A DNA stretch of 64,000 nt from assembly GCF_044373315.1 (NCBI RefSeq), contig NZ_JBILQK010000003.1, positions 41,990 through 105,989 on the forward strand, read 5' to 3'. A program made the translations under genes and the position numbers. How positions within the stretch are numbered: position 1 is the stretch's first letter; every line of letters begins with the position of its first letter. Below, one piece after another: positions 32,819 to 41,118 of the stretch. The DNA is from JACDQM01 sp044373315. GTDB taxonomy: Bacteria; Pseudomonadota; Gammaproteobacteria; Burkholderiales; Burkholderiaceae_C. The notes below the pieces were generated by a model that was given only the letters and a program-made list of their open reading frames with translations, made no database searches and had not been told where the DNA came from.

Positions 32819-33313
32819 ATGCCTAGCTTTGACACCACCCTCGAACCCGATATGGTCAAGATCAAGAACGGCGTTGAGACCAGCACCAAGGAGATCTCGA
32901 CCCGCTTCGACTTCAAGGGCACCAGTGCCGAAGTCAGCCTGAAGGACAAGGAGAAAGAAATCCACGCGACCGGCGACAGTGACTTCCAGCTGGAGCAGAT
33001 CGAGGCGGTGCTGTATGCCAAGCTGATCAAGCAAGGCGTGGTGATCAGCTTTCTCGACAAGCAGGACAAGATCGAGAAGCTCGGCGGCGACAAGGTGCGC
33101 CGGGTCTACAAGATCCGCAATGGCATTGACGCCGAGCTCGCCAAGAAGATCGTGGCCGCCATCAAGAACGCCAAGCTCAAGACCCAGGGATCCATCCAGG
33201 GCGACACGGTCCGGGTGACCGGCAAGAACCGCGACGATCTGCAGGTGGCCATCGCGCTGATCAAGAAGGAATTTGCCGACATGCCGCTGAACTGCGGCAA
33301 CTTCCGGGATTGA
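32819..33313 (+). CDS. yajQ: YajQ-family nucleotide-binding protein
   Basis: 164 aa. It has the two-ferredoxin-like-fold YajQ family sequence: MPSFDTTLEPDMVKIKNGVE, TRFDFKGTSAEVSLKDKEK, VKIRNGIDAE-like YKIRNGIDAELAKKIVAAI, and the C-terminal PLNCGNFRD. Some members bind cyclic-di-GMP and act as transcriptional co-regulators; others bind nucleic acids or have phage-related roles. The ATG at 32819 gives the exact family N-terminus but has no convincing Shine-Dalgarno site, so it may be a near-leaderless start. It is divergent from murB across 54 bp. Confidence 0.95.
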   Translation: MPSFDTTLEPDMVKIKNGVETSTKEISTRFDFKGTSAEVSLKDKEKEIHATGDSDFQLEQIEAVLYAKLIKQGVVISFLDKQDKIEKLGGDKVRRVYKIRNGIDAELAKKIVAAIKNAKLKTQGSIQGDTVRVTGKNRDDLQVAIALIKKEFADMPLNCGNFRD

Positions 33314-33318
33314 CCGCG

Positions 33319-33969
33319 ATGCGGTGCCTGCCTGCGCTGCTGCTGTCCTTGCTGCTTGGCGCCACCTCGGCGTTGGGGGCATCAAACGTCAGTTTCAATG
33401 GAAGCCTGGGCTCGCAGGCAGCGCTGCTGCTGATTGACGGCGAGGCGCGGACCGTCAGGGTTGGGCAGGTCGTCGACGGCGTCCGACTTATCGCACTGGA
33501 AGACGGTCGGGCCACGGTCGAGTTGAACGGCCAGCGGCTCAGTTTGACCCTCGGCGCCTCGCCCGGACGTGTCGGGCCCGGCATCAATGGTGTCGGCAGT
33601 ACAAGGCAGATCACGCTCAGCGCCGGCGCCGGCGGGCATTTCTTCACCGCCGGCATGATCAATGGCCGCAGCACGCAGTTCCTGGTCGACACCGGAGCCA
33701 CCAGCGTCGCGATCGCCCAGGCGGAGGCAGAGCGGCTGGGCCTGCGCTTTCGTGAGGGCCGGCGCATCATGACCCACACCGCCAATGGCACTGTGCCCGC
33801 GCATCGCCTGCAGTTGGACACCGTGCGCATCGGCGACGTCGAAGTGCGAAATGTCGAAGCCATCGTCGTACCAGGGCAGATGAACCATGTGCTGCTGGGG
33901 AACAGTTTCCTGAGCCGGTTCCAGATGCGCCAAGAGAATGAAATCCTCACGCTGCAGCAGCGGTACTGA
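33319..33969 (+). CDS. Periplasmic retropepsin-like aspartic protease (TIGR02281 type)
   Basis: 216 aa. Signal peptide MRCLPALLLSLLLGATSALG. An N-terminal beta-rich segment (SQAALLLIDGEARTVRVGQ, with PGRVGPGINGVGS) is followed by a single retropepsin-type domain with the catalytic motif FLVDTGATSVAI (D124). HVLLGNSFLSRFQM is the paired hydrophobic-G motif of the same fold. One domain per chain implies an active dimer. The family is widespread in proteobacteria, but its substrate is not known. The ATG at 33319 lies 5 bp after yajQ; a TTG three codons earlier would overlap the yajQ stop. Confidence 0.88.
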   Translation: MRCLPALLLSLLLGATSALGASNVSFNGSLGSQAALLLIDGEARTVRVGQVVDGVRLIALEDGRATVELNGQRLSLTLGASPGRVGPGINGVGSTRQITLSAGAGGHFFTAGMINGRSTQFLVDTGATSVAIAQAEAERLGLRFREGRRIMTHTANGTVPAHRLQLDTVRIGDVEVRNVEAIVVPGQMNHVLLGNSFLSRFQMRQENEILTLQQRY

Positions 33970-34041
33970 CAGCCGGCTTCGCTGGCCTTGCCCCACAATC
34001 GGGCGCTCCCGCGACTTGCGCCGTTCTTGCTTACCCATTAG

Positions 34042-36858
34042 ATGCCCACCATGAACCGACTTGGCCATCGCCACTTCCACAGCTTCGCTTTTGCAGCGCT
34101 CGCTTTGGCCTCGTCGCTAACCTTTGCAGGACCGGGCGGGCGCTACTACGACGACGCAGTGGATCGTTATGGCAAGGGCGACCTGCCCGGCGCGGTCGTC
34201 CAATTGAAGAACGCGCTCAAGGAAGAGCCCAAGATGCTGGCCGCCCACCTTCTGCTGGGCAAGGCATTGCTGCGAACGGGGGAGATCAAGGCGGCCGAGG
34301 CTTCCCTTGAGCAAGCACAGACCCTGGGGGTAAACCGCGCCGAGATCGTGGTGCCGCTGGGCCGCGTCTACCTGCTGCTCGGAGAGAACAAGAAGCTCAT
34401 TGACGTTATCGGCACCAGTGATCTGCCCAAGGACACACTGGCAGAGGTATTGACCTTGCGCGGTTCGGCCTACGCCATGCTGGGCAACCGCACACTGGCC
34501 GGGCAGAGTTTCGAACTCGCCCGAGAGGCCGCACCAAAGTCGGCCGCTCCCCTGATGGGCGAAGCCATGCTGAAACTGCGCGCAGGCGATTTGACTGCAG
34601 CCAAGACCAGCGCCACCCGGGCCACCGAACTTGAGCCTGGATTGGCTGCCGCCTGGGCTACCCTGGGCCTGGTGCTGCGTGGCACGGGTGACACCAAGGC
34701 CGCATTGACAGCGTTTGACCGCGCATTGGCACTGGACAAAGGGCAGATTGAAGCGCGCATCACCAAAACTGCGCTCCTGCTGCAGGAAGGACGCGACAGG
34801 GAGGCTTCGGCGGTACTCGACGTCCTTAAGGAAGGCGGGCTCGTTGACCCACGGGCGTCCTATTTGCTCGCCACCATTGCGGTGCGCAAGGGCGACAGCA
34901 AGGCAGCAAAGCAGGCATACAGCGATGTAGTTGACCAGGTTGACGTTCTGCCCAAGGGTGTGGTCTCCGGCGATGAAACCGTGCTGCTTGCGGCCGCACT
35001 CTCCCATCAGGCGCTGGGCAATCCAGAGAAGGCGCGCGAGTACCTGAAGGACTTGCTCACTCTGGCGCCACGCCACTATGCCGGGCAGCTCATCTTGTCC
35101 ACTCTGTCCATCGACTCAAGGGACTTCGGGCTGGCTCAGCCCATGCTCGATGGCCTGCTTCGCGAGGCGCCCAACGACCCCGCAGTGCTGAGTGCACTCG
35201 GCAGCCTGCATCTGGCGCGCAAGAACTACCAGCTTGCCAGCGACTACTTTGAAAAGTCGATGAGCAAAACGCCCAATGCGCAGACTCTGCGCGACTTGGG
35301 CCTCAGTCAATTGGGCTTGGGCAATGACAAGCGCGGGACGGAACTGCTTGAAGCAGCACTGGCCAAGAACCCCCAGGACATTGGCACGATGGCGCGCCTG
35401 TCCATGCTCTATGGTCGCCAGGAGCAGCCGGACAAGGCCCTGAAGATGGCCGAAGCTGCTGTGCGGGCCGACCCCGGAAATCTGACCATGCACAACTTCC
35501 TCGGAAACATGCGAGGAAGACTCGGCAACAAGAAAGGGGCACGCGAGGCCTTCGAGAGCATTCTCAGACTTGACCCAAAATTCACTCCGGCAGCGATCAA
35601 CCTGAGCTGGCTTGATATTGAGGAAAAACGCTTCGACGCAGCCCGGACGCGCCTGACGCAGCTCGTCAAGGAAAACAACACCGACGCCGGCTTGGCCTTC
35701 CAACTCGGGGTGCTCGAATACCGCGCCGGACGTTTTGACCAGGCCTTGCAGCATTGGGAGCGGTCGATGAGCCTGCGCCCGTCGGACCCGAAGCCCGGCC
35801 TGGCCATGATCGAAGCGCTGCGCAAGCAGGGCGACCTGCCCAAGGCACTCAGCGTTGCCAAATCTCTTGGCGCACAACACGGCTCGGACATCAATGTGCT
35901 GGTTGCTATCGGGCAAACACACCTCGCAGCAGGCGAGACGCAGCGGGCAAGAGGGGCATACAGGGATGCCGCACGGCTGGCCGAATTCGATCCTGAGCGT
36001 TTGGTTATGCTGGGTCGCCTGCAATTGGCGGCTGGCGGCATAGGCGAAGCGGTCTATAACGCCCAGAAAGCCCTTCAGGCTCGACCGAACGACTTGGGCG
36101 CCATGGCCTTGCAGGTCGAAATCGAGTTCAGGCGCGGTGATCGTGCAAAGGCCGATGCCGCGCTCAAAGCGCTGAACGCGCGATATCCGAATGAGTTGTT
36201 GACGCAACTCGTCAACGGGCATGCCGCGTTGGGAAACGGCCAGTTTGGCCGGGCGGTCGAGGCGTATAGGACTGTTTTCAATAGGTCGCCCAGCACGCCC
36301 AACGCGATCTTGCTGGCCCAGGGTTTGCTGGCGTCTGGGCAAGCAGCCGCTGCCGTGACCGTGTTGATGGACTGGAGCAAGCGTCAGCCCGGCGACATCA
36401 CAGCGATGCTGGCCTTGGCGGAGGTGCAATCGGAAGCGGGTCAGACGGCAGAAAGCAAAGCGACATTCGCCCGGCTGGTCCAGTTGGACGACGGCAATGC
36501 CAGCCTCTGGATCAAATACGCCAACGCCCTGCTCAAGGCGGGCGACGCAGGCGCGCGGCCAGCGGCGGAAAAGGCGGTGAAACTCGCGCCGAGCAGCGCC
36601 GATGCATTGTCGACCATGGGCGTGGTGCTGATCAACCAAGGCCAGATTGAGGCCGGCGTCCATCAATTGCGTGAGGCGCGCCTGCGCGCACCGTCATCTG
36701 CCGAACTGAGGGTGCGGCTGGCGGCTGGCTTGACGCGACTTGCTCGGACGCAGGAGGCTAAAGACGAGCTCAAGGCCGCATTGCGGCTTGCGCCCGAGTT
36801 GGCCAAGCGCCCGGATATCCAAGCACTGATTCGCCAGCTGGGTTTGGCCGCGATATGA
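34042..36858 (+). CDS. prsT: PEP-CTERM system TPR-repeat protein PrsT
   Basis: 938 aa. A signal peptide (SFAFAALALASSLTFAG) is followed by about twenty TPR-like repeats along the whole chain, for example YDDAVDRYGKGDLPGAVVQ, DPAVLSALGSLHLARKNYQ and SLWIKYANALLKAGDAG. The N-terminal YYDDAVDRYGKGD segment, length and repeat layout match PrsT, a periplasmic protein encoded in exosortase/PEP-CTERM loci with exopolysaccharide genes. In this window no exosortase (EpsH/XrtA), PrsK or PrsR is present. The next gene encodes a PEP-CTERM-like surface protein, which supports the assignment. The start could be the first ATG or MNRLGH three codons later. Confidence 0.9.
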   Translation: MPTMNRLGHRHFHSFAFAALALASSLTFAGPGGRYYDDAVDRYGKGDLPGAVVQLKNALKEEPKMLAAHLLLGKALLRTGEIKAAEASLEQAQTLGVNRAEIVVPLGRVYLLLGENKKLIDVIGTSDLPKDTLAEVLTLRGSAYAMLGNRTLAGQSFELAREAAPKSAAPLMGEAMLKLRAGDLTAAKTSATRATELEPGLAAAWATLGLVLRGTGDTKAALTAFDRALALDKGQIEARITKTALLLQEGRDREASAVLDVLKEGGLVDPRASYLLATIAVRKGDSKAAKQAYSDVVDQVDVLPKGVVSGDETVLLAAALSHQALGNPEKAREYLKDLLTLAPRHYAGQLILSTLSIDSRDFGLAQPMLDGLLREAPNDPAVLSALGSLHLARKNYQLASDYFEKSMSKTPNAQTLRDLGLSQLGLGNDKRGTELLEAALAKNPQDIGTMARLSMLYGRQEQPDKALKMAEAAVRADPGNLTMHNFLGNMRGRLGNKKGAREAFESILRLDPKFTPAAINLSWLDIEEKRFDAARTRLTQLVKENNTDAGLAFQLGVLEYRAGRFDQALQHWERSMSLRPSDPKPGLAMIEALRKQGDLPKALSVAKSLGAQHGSDINVLVAIGQTHLAAGETQRARGAYRDAARLAEFDPERLVMLGRLQLAAGGIGEAVYNAQKALQARPNDLGAMALQVEIEFRRGDRAKADAALKALNARYPNELLTQLVNGHAALGNGQFGRAVEAYRTVFNRSPSTPNAILLAQGLLASGQAAAAVTVLMDWSKRQPGDITAMLALAEVQSEAGQTAESKATFARLVQLDDGNASLWIKYANALLKAGDAGARPAAEKAVKLAPSSADALSTMGVVLINQGQIEAGVHQLREARLRAPSSAELRVRLAAGLTRLARTQEAKDELKAALRLAPELAKRPDIQALIRQLGLAAI

Positions 36859-37001
36859 GTCGTGGCCCAAGGCGTCCTCGTGCTGAATGTCTGCTCTATT
36901 CCTCGCTTACCCCGCATCCAGGGGGGCGGACTGGGCGGAAATCATCTGTAACATCCGCCTACATCAGATACCCAACACCGGTCACTGCAAGGGTCAACGC
37001 T

Positions 37002-37850
37002 ATGAACAACACAATCATTTTTGCCAAGCGCCTGGGTTTGAGCCTCGGCCTCGCGGCGTTGAGCCTTGTGTCGGTGTCTGCTCAAGCTCAGACGCTCTAC
37101 GACGGCTCAGGCACGAACAAGACCGACTCCTATTCGGTCAAGTTCGGCACCAGGGACTCTGCGAGCACCTCCATGGGCGCCCTGAGTGTGTCGATGAATT
37201 CCAACCAGAACAATTCATTCTGGGTGTACTGCCTTGACCCCTTGACTGGCACGAATCTCCCGACGACCTACCAGACCGTGGGTTTGGAGAATTTCGTCAC
37301 TTCGGCCTCTGGTTCGCCAACCTACCAAGCCCTTTTCAGCGCGTCGCCGTATAACAGCACTTCGCTTAATACAAGCTCGGATAGCACGAGCTATAAGATG
37401 CGGGACAAGACCCAGGTCTACAACAATCTTGTTGAACTCTATTCGCACGCCTATGTGGATTCGCTGAGCAGCACGCAAAAATCCGCTGCATTCCAATACG
37501 CAATTTGGAGCATCCTCGGCGAGGATCCGGGTCGATACAGCGCGACGAGCGGCGGACTGCAGCATACAGGCTCCGACCTCAACTTCCGGGCTCAAGCCGA
37601 GGCTTATCTGACTGCGGTCAACAACAATTCCTGGAGTTTGGTCAACGGCGCCGTTCTGACTGCAACGACCAGCTATACCTACACCGTGTATGCATCCAGC
37701 CCGCTGGGCTCTTCGCAGACTTTCCTGGCCGTTACGCCGAAGCCGCCGACAGGTGTCTCCGAGCCCACAAGCGCTCTGCTCGCCGCGATCGGCTTGGCTG
37801 CAATTGGCTTGAGTCGGCGCCGTAAGGCTCTGAACAAGTCCGCGGCCTAA
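37002..37850 (+). CDS. PEP-CTERM-type surface protein with candidate Cys-Gln thioester domain
   Basis: 282 aa. Signal peptide 1-30 (LGLAALSLVSVSAQAQ). The mature region is Ser/Thr/Asn-rich. Its only cysteine, C77, lies in FWVYCLDP, and Q165 lies in AFQYAIWSILGE; this pair resembles the Cys and Gln that form the internal thioester in TQXA/TED adhesin domains. The C-terminus GVSEPTSALLAAIGLAAIGLS followed by RRRK is an exosortase sorting signal with SEP in place of PEP (residues 251-275). The exosortase would cleave it and anchor the protein outside. It lies 143 bp after prsT and is followed by a strong terminator. ATG 37002 gives the correct signal peptide. Confidence 0.85.
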   Translation: MNNTIIFAKRLGLSLGLAALSLVSVSAQAQTLYDGSGTNKTDSYSVKFGTRDSASTSMGALSVSMNSNQNNSFWVYCLDPLTGTNLPTTYQTVGLENFVTSASGSPTYQALFSASPYNSTSLNTSSDSTSYKMRDKTQVYNNLVELYSHAYVDSLSSTQKSAAFQYAIWSILGEDPGRYSATSGGLQHTGSDLNFRAQAEAYLTAVNNNSWSLVNGAVLTATTSYTYTVYASSPLGSSQTFLAVTPKPPTGVSEPTSALLAAIGLAAIGLSRRRKALNKSAA

Positions 37851-37880
37851 TCTGGCAAGACAAGTTACCGCCGAATGAAC

Positions 37881-37912
37881 AGAAGCGACCTTTCGGTCGC
37901 TTCTTTGCTTTT
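37881..37912 (+). terminator. Rho-independent terminator
   Basis: A perfect 10-bp inverted repeat (AGAAGCGACC at 37881-37890, loop TTTC, complement at 37895-37904) followed by a T-rich stretch (TTGCTTTT). It lies 30 bp after the PEP-CTERM-type gene and separates it from the acyl-CoA dehydrogenase genes. Confidence 0.85.
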
Positions 37913-37989
37913 GTGCCCACTTCTCGCACCGAGCATCCGCGCGTGCTCAAACACTAGCGCGTAGCTGTCCCTACCGAGACAGCAAAAAA

Positions 37990-38005
37990 TAGCACGCTCG
38001 TGCTA
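37990..38005. promoter_or_regulatory. Perfect 16-bp palindrome upstream of the acyl-CoA dehydrogenase pair, likely operator
   Basis: TAGCACGCTCGTGCTA is a perfect palindrome that starts 43 bp upstream of the first dehydrogenase gene. Its size and symmetry fit a TetR-type repressor dimer, the usual class of regulator for acyl-CoA degradation genes in this order. No regulator gene is adjacent, so the binding protein is unknown. Confidence 0.55.
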
Positions 38006-38032
38006 AAAAGAGTCCTGCGACAAGGAGACCGC

Positions 38033-39211
38033 ATGGACCTGAACTTCACCTCCGAAGAACTCGCCTTCCGGGCTGAAATCCACCAATGGGTGGCGGAGAA
38101 CCTGCCCCAGGACATCAGCCACAAGGTGCATAACGCGCTGCGTCTGAGCAAAGACGATCTACAGCGCTGGGCCAAGATCCTTGGCAAGCAGGGCTGGCAC
38201 GGCTGGGCCTGGCCCAAGCAGTTCGGCGGCCCGGGCTGGAATGCCGTGCAGCGCCATCTGTTTGAAGAGGAATGCGCGCTGGCCGGTGCGCCACGTATCG
38301 TGCCCTTCGGTCCGGTGATGGTGGCGCCAGTGATCATGGCCTTCGGTACGCCCGAACAGCAGCAGCGCCACCTGCCCGGCATCATGAGCGGAGACGTCTG
38401 GTGGAGCCAAGGCTATAGCGAGCCCGGTTCGGGCTCCGACCTCGCCTCCGTCAAGACCCGCGCTGAGCGCCAGGGCGACAAGTACGTCGTCAATGGCCAG
38501 AAGACCTGGACCACGCTGGGGCAGTACGGCGACTGGATCTTCTGCCTAGTGCGCACCGACAGCTCGGTCAAGCCGCAGGCCGGTATCTCCTTCTTGCTGA
38601 TCGACATGAAGTCGCCCGGCGTCACCGTGCGGCCCATCATCATGCTGGACGGCGAGCACGAAGTGAACGAGGTGTTCTTCGACAACGTCGAAGTGCCGGT
38701 CGAGAACCTGGTGGGCGAAGAAAACAAGGGCTGGACCTACGCCAAGTACCTGCTGGCGCATGAGCGCACCAACATCGCTGACGTCAACCGTGCCAAGCGC
38801 GAGCTGGAGCGCCTGAAGCGCATCGCACGCGCCGAAGGCCTGCTGGATGACGTGCGCTTCCGGGACCAGATCGCGCTGCTCGAGGTCGACATCGTCGCGC
38901 TGGAGATGATGGTTCTGCGCGTGCTGTCGGCCGAGAAGTCCGGCAAGCAGTCGCTGGATGTCGCTGGCCTGCTGAAGATCCGCGGCAGCGAGATCCAGCA
39001 GCGCTATACCGAGCTGATGATGCTGGCTGCCGGCCCCTACGCCCTGCCCTTCATCCAGGAAGCCATGGAAGCTGGTTGGCAAGGTGACTACGTTGGCGCC
39101 GCGCACTGCCCGCCGCTGGCCAGCCACTATTTCAACTACCGCAAGACCACGATCTACGGTGGCTCCAACGAAGTCCAGCGCAACATCGTCGCGCAGACCG
39201 TGCTGGGCTGA
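38033..39211 (+). CDS. Acyl-CoA dehydrogenase, large subunit of a two-subunit type
   Basis: 392 aa flavoprotein that oxidises an acyl-CoA to the enoyl-CoA. FAD/acyl-binding segments WWSQGYSEPGSGSDLASV (123-140) and KTWTTLGQYGDWIF are typical. The C-terminal motif is KTTIYGGSNEVQRNI, so the usual medium-chain catalytic Glu position is Gly. A glutamate in LLAHERTNIAD (E244) occupies the alternative helix-G position used in isovaleryl- and steroid-type enzymes. The ATG at 38033 follows an excellent AAGGAGA site. The next gene encodes a smaller, partner-like dehydrogenase 26 bp away, and the pair resembles pimeloyl-CoA or sterol-type heteromeric enzymes. Substrate not determined. Confidence 0.92.
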   Translation: MDLNFTSEELAFRAEIHQWVAENLPQDISHKVHNALRLSKDDLQRWAKILGKQGWHGWAWPKQFGGPGWNAVQRHLFEEECALAGAPRIVPFGPVMVAPVIMAFGTPEQQQRHLPGIMSGDVWWSQGYSEPGSGSDLASVKTRAERQGDKYVVNGQKTWTTLGQYGDWIFCLVRTDSSVKPQAGISFLLIDMKSPGVTVRPIIMLDGEHEVNEVFFDNVEVPVENLVGEENKGWTYAKYLLAHERTNIADVNRAKRELERLKRIARAEGLLDDVRFRDQIALLEVDIVALEMMVLRVLSAEKSGKQSLDVAGLLKIRGSEIQQRYTELMMLAAGPYALPFIQEAMEAGWQGDYVGAAHCPPLASHYFNYRKTTIYGGSNEVQRNIVAQTVLG

Positions 39212-39237
39212 GGCAAATAGAAAGCTAGGAGACCGCA

Positions 39238-40347
39238 ATGGATTTCGATTTCACCGAAGACCAGGAGTCGCTGCGCGACGCAGTGCGCCGCTGGGTGGAC
39301 AAGGACTATGACTTCGAGCGCCGCCGCGCCATCGTCAAGGCGGGCGGGTTCTCACGCGAGGCCTGGGATGGCTTGGTCGGTCTGGGCCTGTCGGCCCTGA
39401 TCGTTCCAGAGGCCCATGGCGGCCTGGGGCTGGGCTCGGTCGACGCGATGGTCGTGATGGAAGAGTTGGGGCGTGGAATCGTGATGGAGCCTTATGCACA
39501 GGCTGCGCTGGTAGCGCCTACCGTACTCGCGCAGGCGCCCGAGAGCGTGCAGGCTCAGTGGCTGCCGCGCATCGCCGGCGGCGAGGCGCTGGTCGTGCTG
39601 GCCCACCAGGAGCGTGGCGCGCGTTATCGGCTCGACAAGGTCGAGACTGTCGCTGACGGCCTGTCACTCACCGGCGGCAAGAGCCTGGTGGCTGTAGCGG
39701 ACATGGCCGACGCCCTCATCGTTCCGGCGCGCTCGGGCAGCGGCATCGCGCTCTACCTGGTTGAGCGCAATGCAGCCGGCGTGTCGACCCGCCCCTACAG
39801 CCTGCAAGACGGTTCGCGCGCGGCCGAGCTGAGCCTGAACAAGGCGCCGGCCACGCTGCTCGTCGGCCCGGATCAGGGCTTGGCCGTGCTGGAACTGGCC
39901 GTCGATATCGCCATTGCAGCCCAGTGCGCCGAAGCCGTCGGCGCGATGGAGAAGCTGGTCGCCATCACCGCCGAATACCTGAACACGCGCAAGCAGTTCG
40001 GTGTGGTGATCTCCAGCTTCCAGGCGCTGCGTCACCGCATGGCGGATGTGAAGATGCAGCTGGAGCTGGCACGCTCTATGAGCTATTACGCCACGCTCAA
40101 GCTCGGTGAGCCGGCCGATGTGCGCCGCCGTGCGCTGTCGCAGGCGAAGGTTCAGATGGGGCAGTCGACGCGTTTCGTCGGCCAGCAATGCACCCAGCTG
40201 CATGGCGGCATCGGCGTGACCGATGAATACGTCAGCAGCCACTATTTCAAGCGCCTGACTGCGATGGAGATGCAGTTCGGCGACAGCCTGCATCACCTCG
40301 GCGAGGTCAGCCAGCGCATGTTGGATACCGCGGGCGTGTTCGCCTGA
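39238..40347 (+). CDS. Acyl-CoA dehydrogenase, small subunit of a two-subunit type
   Basis: 369 aa. N-terminal helical domain MDFDFTEDQESLRDAVRRWV, central domain reduced compared with the large subunit, and C-terminal RKQFGVVISSFQALRHRMADV and QLHGGIGVTDEYVSSHYFKR. The usual catalytic Glu is absent at both known positions, since LELAVDIAIAAQ replaces the helix-G site and no IYEGT-type motif exists. This fits a non-catalytic or FAD-shaping partner in an alpha2beta2 enzyme. It follows the large subunit by 26 bp with an AGGAGA ribosome-binding site, so both are made from one transcript. Confidence 0.9.
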   Translation: MDFDFTEDQESLRDAVRRWVDKDYDFERRRAIVKAGGFSREAWDGLVGLGLSALIVPEAHGGLGLGSVDAMVVMEELGRGIVMEPYAQAALVAPTVLAQAPESVQAQWLPRIAGGEALVVLAHQERGARYRLDKVETVADGLSLTGGKSLVAVADMADALIVPARSGSGIALYLVERNAAGVSTRPYSLQDGSRAAELSLNKAPATLLVGPDQGLAVLELAVDIAIAAQCAEAVGAMEKLVAITAEYLNTRKQFGVVISSFQALRHRMADVKMQLELARSMSYYATLKLGEPADVRRRALSQAKVQMGQSTRFVGQQCTQLHGGIGVTDEYVSSHYFKRLTAMEMQFGDSLHHLGEVSQRMLDTAGVFA

Positions 40348-40359
40348 GCCGGTGAGGAG

Positions 40360-40381
40360 GCGGGCGCTGGGAAGCGCCCGC
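40360..40381. terminator. GC-rich hairpin between convergent genes
   Basis: GCGGGCGCT at 40360-40368 pairs perfectly with 40373-40381 across a 4-nt loop. It sits in the 65-bp gap between the convergent dehydrogenase and DedA genes. The T-run on either side is poor, so termination activity is less sure than for the other hairpins. Confidence 0.4.
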
Positions 40382-40412
40382 TCTGTTCGATGAAGCTGGC
40401 GGCGGCGGGCTC

Positions 40413-41057
40413 TCAGGCCTCTTGCATCCGCCGCGCCTTCCAGCCGCCATAGAGCGCGATCAGGCCGGGGATGATGATCATCGCCCAGATGATCTTCTGC
40501 AGATGTTGCTGCACAAAGGGCAGGTTGCCGAACAGGTAACCCACCACGGTGATCCCGATCACCCAGATCAGCGCGCCCACCACATTGAAGAGCGTGAACT
40601 TGCTGCGGTTCATCTCGGCCACGCCGGCCACGAAGGGCGCGAAGGTGCGGATGAAGGGCATGAAGCGGGCGATGATGATGGTCACGCCGCCATGCCGTTC
40701 ATAGAACATGTGGGCGGCATTGAAAGCGTTGCGATTGAAGAAGCGCGACTGCTCCCAGCGGAAGACCTTGGGGCCGAAGTGGCGCCCGATCGTGTAATTG
40801 CACTGGTCGCCCAGAATAGCCGCCGCCAGCAGCAGCGCTATCGCCAGCGACAGATTCATCAGCCCTGCGCCGCACAGCGTGCCCACCACGAACAGCAGCG
40901 AATCGCCAGGCAGGAAGGGCATTACCACCAGGCCGGTTTCCACGAACACGATCAGGAACAGCAGCGCATAGACCCACATGCCATAGGCCTGCACAAAGGC
41001 GGCAATGTGCTTGTCCACATGGACGATGAAGTCGATCAGATAGGCGATGAGTTCCAT
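40413..41057 (-). CDS. DedA family membrane protein
   Basis: 214 aa polytopic inner-membrane protein. Family motifs: FVETGLVVMPFLPGDSLLF (re-entrant loop with Glu and the PGD triplet), LGDQCNYTIGRHFGPKVF and ARFMPFIRTFAPFVAGVAEM with the conserved arginines. DedA proteins are proposed or shown to recycle lipid carriers (undecaprenyl phosphate or phosphatidylethanolamine) and to support membrane energetics. The ATG at 41057 is 61 bp from the divergent mutL start. A polar Lys/Arg-rich C-terminus (WKARRMQEA) ends the protein. Confidence 0.93.
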   Translation of the reverse strand: MELIAYLIDFIVHVDKHIAAFVQAYGMWVYALLFLIVFVETGLVVMPFLPGDSLLFVVGTLCGAGLMNLSLAIALLLAAAILGDQCNYTIGRHFGPKVFRWEQSRFFNRNAFNAAHMFYERHGGVTIIIARFMPFIRTFAPFVAGVAEMNRSKFTLFNVVGALIWVIGITVVGYLFGNLPFVQQHLQKIIWAMIIIPGLIALYGGWKARRMQEA

Positions 41058-41118
41058 GAGGAGGGATTATCGGCGCCAGACATGACAGCCGGGCCGGCCG
41101 GACTTCTACAATCACGTG

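Noticed and set aside
36859..37001. Possible sigma-54 (-24/-12) promoter before the PEP-CTERM-type gene
   Set aside because: I looked for the GG-N10-GC core and found no acceptable match in the gap.
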